Made by a program: the position numbers and the translations under genes. Shown one piece after another: positions 1-5,213 of a DNA stretch of 5,213 bases; the first letter of the stretch is position 1; every line of letters starts with the position of its first letter. This stretch comes from Actinomycetes bacterium (GTDB lineage Bacteria > Actinomycetota > Actinomycetes > Actinomycetales > Microbacteriaceae), in the NCBI GenBank assembly GCA_021793715.1, contig JAJYSF010000103.1, forward strand, positions 1 through 5,213, in the 5' to 3' direction. The notes below the pieces were generated by a model. That model saw only the letters and a program-made list of their open reading frames with translations, searched no databases and was not told where the DNA came from.

Positions 1-1343
1 TCCCGGTCGGCGAGGGCTACCTCGGCCGCGTGGTCGACCCGCTCGGCGTTCCCGTCGACGGACTCGGCGACATCACCGGCATCGAGGGCGAGCGCGAGCT
101 CGAACTCCAGGCCGCTGGCGTGATGGACCGCAAGAGCGTGCACGAGCCGATGCAGACCGGCATCAAGGCGATCGACTCGATGATCCCTGTCGGCCGTGGG
201 CAGCGTCAGCTGATCATCGGCGACCGCCAGACCGGTAAGACGGCTCTCGCGATTGACACGATCATCAACCAGAAGGACAACTGGGAGTCGGGCGACCCCA
301 AGAAGCAGGTGCGCTGCATCTACGTCGCCGTCGGCCAGAAGGGTTCGACGATCGCGTCGGTCAAGGGCGCGCTCGAAGAAGCGGGCGCCATGGAGTACAC
401 GACGATCGTCGCGGCTCCGGCCTCCGACCCGGCCGGCTTCAAGTACCTCGCCCCGTACACCGGCTCGGCCATCGGCCAGCACTGGATGTACCAGGGTAAG
501 CACGTCCTCGTCGTCTTCGACGACCTCACCAAGCAGGCCGAGGCCTACCGTGCGGTGTCGCTGCTGCTGCGTCGTCCGCCGGGGCGCGAGGCCTACCCGG
601 GTGACGTCTTCTACCTGCACTCGCGTCTGCTCGAGCGTTGCGCGAAGCTCTCCGACGCGCTCGGCGCGGGTTCGATGACGGGCCTGCCGATCATCGAGAC
701 CAAGGCGAACGACGTCTCGGCCTACGTTCCGACCAACGTGATCTCGATCACCGACGGCCAGATCTTCCTCCAGTCCGACCTGTTCAACTCGAACCAGCGC
801 CCCGCGGTCGACGTGGGTATCTCGGTCTCGCGAGTCGGCGGTGACGCGCAGCTCAAGCACGTCAAGAAGGTCTCCGGAACGCTCAAGCTCGAGCTGGCGC
901 AGTACCGCTCGCTGCAGGCGTTCGCGATGTTCGCCTCCGACCTCGACGCGGCCTCGCGCCGCCAGCTCGAGCGCGGTGCGCGCCTGACCGAGCTGCTCAA
1001 GCAGCCGCAGTACGCGCCGTATTCGGCCGAGGAGCAGGTCGTCTCGATCTGGGCTGGCACGAACGGCAAGCTCGACCAGATCGAGGTCGAGGATGTGCTG
1101 CGCTTCGAGAGCGAGATGCTCGACTACGTGCGCCGCAACACCGATGTGCTCGACCGACTCCGTGACTCCGGCAAGCTCGAGGACGACGTCCTCGAGACGA
1201 TGGAGAAGGCTGTCGACACGTTCGTCCTCGAGTTCCAGCAGGGCGATGGCAAGGGCATCGGCGCTCCCGGCAATGAGCAGCACGATGCCGCGCAGGATGA
1301 CGAGATCGGCCAGGAGCGGATCGTCAAGGGCCGCAAGGCGTAA
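1..1343 (+). CDS. atpA: ATP synthase F1 subunit alpha (5'-truncated by window edge)
   Basis: This is the non-catalytic nucleotide-binding subunit of the F1 hexamer, a peripheral membrane-bound complex facing the cytoplasm. The first full codon is at 3 and 446 codons are visible before TAA. Roughly the first 100 residues (beta-barrel crown) are missing, judged from a usual length of about 510-550; the GTG at 30 is an internal valine, not a start. The Walker A motif GDRQTGKT lies at 219-242 and the Walker B strand HVLVVFDD at 501-524. The family signature [10 protein letters not shown] is followed by the arginine finger (SRVGG, Arg codon 831-833), which reaches into the beta active site. The C-terminal helical domain ends in a hydrophilic tail (about 1230-1340, finishing [10 protein letters not shown]), longer than the E. 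coli subunit and resembling the mycobacterial extension. atpG follows after 21 bases, as expected in an operon. The identification is not in doubt. Confidence 0.98.
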   Translation, partial: PVGEGYLGRVVDPLGVPVDGLGDITGIEGERELELQAAGVMDRKSVHEPMQTGIKAIDSMIPVGRGQRQLIIGDRQTGKTALAIDTIINQKDNWESGDPKKQVRCIYVAVGQKGSTIASVKGALEEAGAMEYTTIVAAPASDPAGFKYLAPYTGSAIGQHWMYQGKHVLVVFDDLTKQAEAYRAVSLLLRRPPGREAYPGDVFYLHSRLLERCAKLSDALGAGSMTGLPIIETKANDVSAYVPTNVISITDGQIFLQSDLFNSNQRPAVDVGISVSRVGGDAQLKHVKKVSGTLKLELAQYRSLQAFAMFASDLDAASRRQLERGARLTELLKQPQYAPYSAEEQVVSIWAGTNGKLDQIEVEDVLRFESEMLDYVRRNTDVLDRLRDSGKLEDDVLETMEKAVDTFVLEFQQGDGKGIGAPGNEQHDAAQDDEIGQERIVKGRKA

Positions 1344-1364
1344 CGCCCGTAAGGGAGACGCATC

Positions 1365-3738
<2,374 letters not shown>

Positions 3739-3740
3739 TC

Positions 3741-4004
3741 ATGGCGCTGCAGGTCAACCTCGTCTCGGCCGAGGCCGAGATCTGGTCCGGCGAAGCGAGC
3801 CTCGTCGTGGCGAAGACCGTCGAGGGCGAGATCGGCTTCATGGCCGGCCACGAGCCCACGCTCGCGGTCCTCGCCGACGGCCAGGTCCGTATCACGCAGG
3901 CTGACGGCACCAAGGTGATCGCCGACGCGAGCGATGGATTCGTCTCGATGGAGGTCGGTGACACGATCAACGTCGTGGCGGGACAGGCGCAGCTCGTCTC
4001 CTGA
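3741..4004 (+). CDS. atpC: ATP synthase F1 subunit epsilon, short form without C-terminal helices
   Basis: Epsilon binds the foot of gamma and the c-ring, helping couple the rotor. The 87 residues match only the N-terminal beta-sandwich domain: GEIGFMAGHEPTLAVL (29-44), the GQVRI strand (47-51) and DGFVSMEVGDTINVVAG (65-81) align with the family pattern. The E. coli protein is about 139 residues; the two-helix C-terminal domain, which can extend into F1 and block ATP hydrolysis, is absent. The stop lies exactly where this domain would begin, and none of the three forward frames downstream resumes it, so a short native protein is likelier than a frameshift. The ATG follows the atpD stop by two bases, and its ribosome site (GGGAG, 3725-3729) lies inside the end of atpD, implying tight translational coupling. 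A stable hairpin follows the stop. Confidence 0.96.
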   Translation: MALQVNLVSAEAEIWSGEASLVVAKTVEGEIGFMAGHEPTLAVLADGQVRITQADGTKVIADASDGFVSMEVGDTINVVAGQAQLVS

Positions 4005-4016
4005 TTCGCACGTCGT

Positions 4017-4055
4017 ACGGGCGGGGCGAGGGTCTACGGATCCCGCCCCGCTCGT
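4017..4055 (+). terminator. GC-rich hairpin with UACG tetraloop, probable end of the atp operon
   Basis: This inverted repeat starts 12 bases after the atpC stop. GCGGGGCG (4021-4028) pairs with CGCCCCGC (4044-4051), then GGGTC (4030-4034) pairs with GATCC (4039-4043), leaving A4029 bulged and one G-U pair. The loop TACG (4035-4038) is closed by C-G, which in RNA is the exceptionally stable cUNCGg tetraloop. Outside the core, 4017-4020 pair with 4052-4055, including one more G-U, for about 17 pairs in all. There is no clear U-tract afterwards, so this is not a textbook intrinsic terminator. High-GC actinobacteria often show such hairpins after operons. It could also protect the mRNA 3' end or only weaken read-through into yaaA. 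Confidence 0.75.
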
Positions 4056-4080
4056 CGCGTGTGGACAGAGCGTTTCTCCC

Positions 4081-4833
4081 ATGCTCATCCTCCTTCCTCC
4101 CTCCGAGACGAAGCACCCCGGCGGATCCGGCCGGCCGCTCGACGTCGACGCACTCGCGTTCTCCTCGCTCGCCCCGCAGCGACGCGCGACGGTTGCCGCT
4201 CTCGCCGATCTCGCGGCGGATCCGGCGGCATCCCGACGCGCGCTGAAGCTGTCGGAACGGCAGCTCGGCGAGATCGACGTGAATCGTCGCATCGCTGAAT
4301 CCGGCACGATGCCCGCCGTCGACCGCTTCACGGGCGTCCTCTACGACGCCCTCGACGCGCCGTCGCTCCCGGATCGGGCGCGCGCCTGGCTCGGGGGGAA
4401 CGTCGCGATCCAGACCGCGCTGCTCGGACCCGTCGGTGCGCTCGATGCGATTCCCGCGTTCCGCCTCGCAGCGGGCCACCGGATCCCGGCCCTGCCGCCC
4501 GTGAAGCGCCTCTGGGCCGACGCCACGACACGCGCGTTCGCGGACCACGGCGGATCCGTGCTCGATCTGCGTTCGGACGCGTACCGCGCGCTCGGGCCCG
4601 CGCCCGACGAATCCGATCATGTGTATGTCCGCGTCGTGACCGAGAGCGACGACGGTGCAGTGCGCGCGCTCAACCACTTCAACAAGCGCGCGAAGGGCCT
4701 CTTCGTGCGGGCTCTCGCGCTCGCGGCCCCTGCGCTCTCCTCGACGGGCGACGTCGCGGAATGGGCTCGGTCGGCGGGCTTCCGCATGCGCTCATCGGAT
4801 GCGCACGAGATGCTGCTCGTCGCGCCCGATTGA
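4081..4833 (+). CDS. yaaA: Peroxide stress protein YaaA (DUF328/UPF0246 family)
   Basis: This is a cytoplasmic protein of the YaaA family. In E. coli, YaaA is induced by OxyR and lowers free intracellular iron during hydrogen peroxide stress; its biochemical activity is not settled. The 250 residues (E. coli about 258) carry family blocks in order: N-terminal MLILLPPSETK (1-11), LKLSERQLGEIDVNRR (55-70), DRFTGVLYDALD (81-92), a segment equivalent to the LRPLDLMQPYRLEMG region (113-132), a Trp-containing helix KRLWAD (142-147), VLDLRSDAY (160-168), NHFNKRAKGLFVRAL (198-212) and a final HEMLLV strand. The ATG is chosen because the family N-terminus begins there; the ribosome site is weak (GGACAGAG, 4063-4070). 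No signal peptide or membrane segment is seen. The gene stands 76 bases after atpC, beyond the hairpin. No promoter is obvious, so read-through from the atp operon remains possible. Confidence 0.9.
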   Translation: MLILLPPSETKHPGGSGRPLDVDALAFSSLAPQRRATVAALADLAADPAASRRALKLSERQLGEIDVNRRIAESGTMPAVDRFTGVLYDALDAPSLPDRARAWLGGNVAIQTALLGPVGALDAIPAFRLAAGHRIPALPPVKRLWADATTRAFADHGGSVLDLRSDAYRALGPAPDESDHVYVRVVTESDDGAVRALNHFNKRAKGLFVRALALAAPALSSTGDVAEWARSAGFRMRSSDAHEMLLVAPD

Positions 4834-4902
4834 CGCGCTCTTCTCCGCGCTTCCCCATAGACTGGACTGCAATTGCTGGCACATCGAAGGAGACCCGGCC
4901 CC
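4834..4902 (+). promoter_or_regulatory. Probable promoter and leader of the PP2C phosphatase gene
   Basis: This 69-base gap holds a TAGACT hexamer (4858-4863), which fits the TAnnnT -10 pattern common in actinobacteria, placing a likely transcript start near 4869-4872 and a leader of about 30 bases. No good -35 lies 16-18 bases upstream; TTGACG at 4830-4835 resembles a -35 but is 22 bases away. An 8-base perfect palindrome GCAATTGC (4869-4876) sits over the predicted start point and might be an operator or chance. No terminator with a strong stem was found after yaaA in this gap. Confidence 0.45.
4886..4893 (+). promoter_or_regulatory. Ribosome binding site that fixes the GTG start of the PP2C gene
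   Basis: GAAGGAGA is a near-perfect anti-16S complement ending nine bases before the GTG at 4903. An in-frame TTG at 4984, closer to the conserved domain, has no comparable site upstream, so the GTG is preferred. Confidence 0.75.
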
Positions 4903-5213
4903 GTGCCCGACGAATCTGTTCCCGCCGCGCCGCAGCGGCCCGAGACGCACAGTCGTGACGTCTCACTCGCAAGCGGCGCGACGTTGTCGCTGCGGTGGGC
5001 CGGGCTGACCGACGCCGGTCGCAAGCGCGACAACAATCAGGACTCCTATCTCGTACGGTATCCGCTGTTCGTCGTGGCCGACGGCATGGGCGGTCACGTG
5101 GGCGGCGAGATCGCGAGCCAGAGCGTCGTCGCCCGCCTTGACACGCTCGCCGAGACCGGCGCCATCACGCCGCAGGGCATCGACGAGTCGCTCGCCGAGG
5201 CCGTGCGCGACAT
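4903..5213 (+). CDS. PP2C-family Ser/Thr protein phosphatase, N-terminal part (cut by window end)
   Basis: This encodes a metal-dependent (Mn/Mg) protein phosphatase of the bacterial PP2C/PPM family (relatives: PstP, Stp), which usually reverses Hanks-type kinase phosphorylation. 103 codons are visible. A hydrophilic N-terminus of about 30 residues precedes the domain. LRWAGLTDAGRKRDNNQDSY (30-49) is the first motif, with N45-Q46-D47 in place of the commoner NED. VVADGMGGHVGGEIASQ (57-73) is the second, with metal-binding D60 and G61. The later DG and DN motifs lie beyond the window, so full activity and any C-terminal membrane or sensor domain cannot be judged. The start is GTG with a strong ribosome site. 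In actinobacteria such phosphatases often sit beside FHA-domain and kinase genes; the 69-base gap and probable promoter suggest this gene opens its own unit. The symbol is left blank because the cluster is not visible. Confidence 0.93.
   Translation, partial: MPDESVPAAPQRPETHSRDVSLASGATLSLRWAGLTDAGRKRDNNQDSYLVRYPLFVVADGMGGHVGGEIASQSVVARLDTLAETGAITPQGIDESLAEAVRD

Noticed and set aside
3934..4080. A longer version of YaaA starting upstream inside atpC.
   Set aside because: The extra 49 residues would overlap atpC and the hairpin, are Arg/Ser-rich and unlike any YaaA. The family N-terminus MLILLPPSE begins exactly at the ATG at 4081.
3967..4677. A 236-codon minus-strand frame opposite yaaA.
   Set aside because: It is Arg/Gly/Glu-rich with no domain; yaaA on the plus strand has clear family blocks throughout.
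4830..4835. TTGACG as the -35 box of the PP2C promoter.
   Set aside because: It is 22 bases from TAGACT, too far for normal sigma-70-type spacing, and overlaps the yaaA stop codon, so the match is probably chance.
4836..4850. Possible terminator after yaaA from the GCGC repeats around TCTTCTCC.
   Set aside because: The pairing is only four bases with no U-tract, which is expected by chance in DNA this rich in GC.

Overview
The window reads as ordinary core chromosome of a high-GC actinobacterium, most likely Microbacteriaceae (Microbacterium-like). This placement rests on strongly G/C-ending codons, an ATP synthase alpha subunit with an actinobacterial-style charged C-terminal tail, a very short epsilon subunit, an actinobacterial-type YaaA and a TAGACT-type -10 box. 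The family-level call is an inference from remembered relatives; no database search was possible.

Layout, all on the plus strand: positions 1-1343 hold the 3' part of atpA (alpha), 1365-2267 atpG (gamma), 2293-3738 atpD (beta) and 3741-4004 atpC (epsilon). This is the F1 end of a classical atp operon in the usual A-G-D-C order. The genes for subunits a, c, b and delta would lie upstream, outside the window. A very GC-rich hairpin with a UACG tetraloop (4017-4055) follows atpC and probably ends the operon. Next come yaaA (4081-4833; peroxide-stress/DUF328 family) and, after a 69-base gap with a probable promoter, the first 103 codons of a PP2C-type Ser/Thr protein phosphatase (4903 to the window end). 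No stretch longer than 300 bases lacks a gene; the longest gaps are 76 and 69 bases. I saw no RNA genes, mobile elements, CRISPR arrays or attachment sites.

How the genes work together: alpha3beta3 forms the catalytic hexamer, gamma is the central rotor stalk, and epsilon sits at the foot of gamma on the c-ring. Every catalytic motif expected of a working enzyme is intact. The distinctive feature is regulatory. Epsilon consists only of its beta-sandwich domain and lacks the C-terminal helical hairpin that acts as a brake in many bacteria, while alpha carries a C-terminal extension like the one known to restrain ATP hydrolysis in mycobacteria. YaaA and the phosphatase are separate functions next to the operon, and nothing in the sequence ties them to ATP synthesis. 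I found no convincing evidence of an undescribed system.
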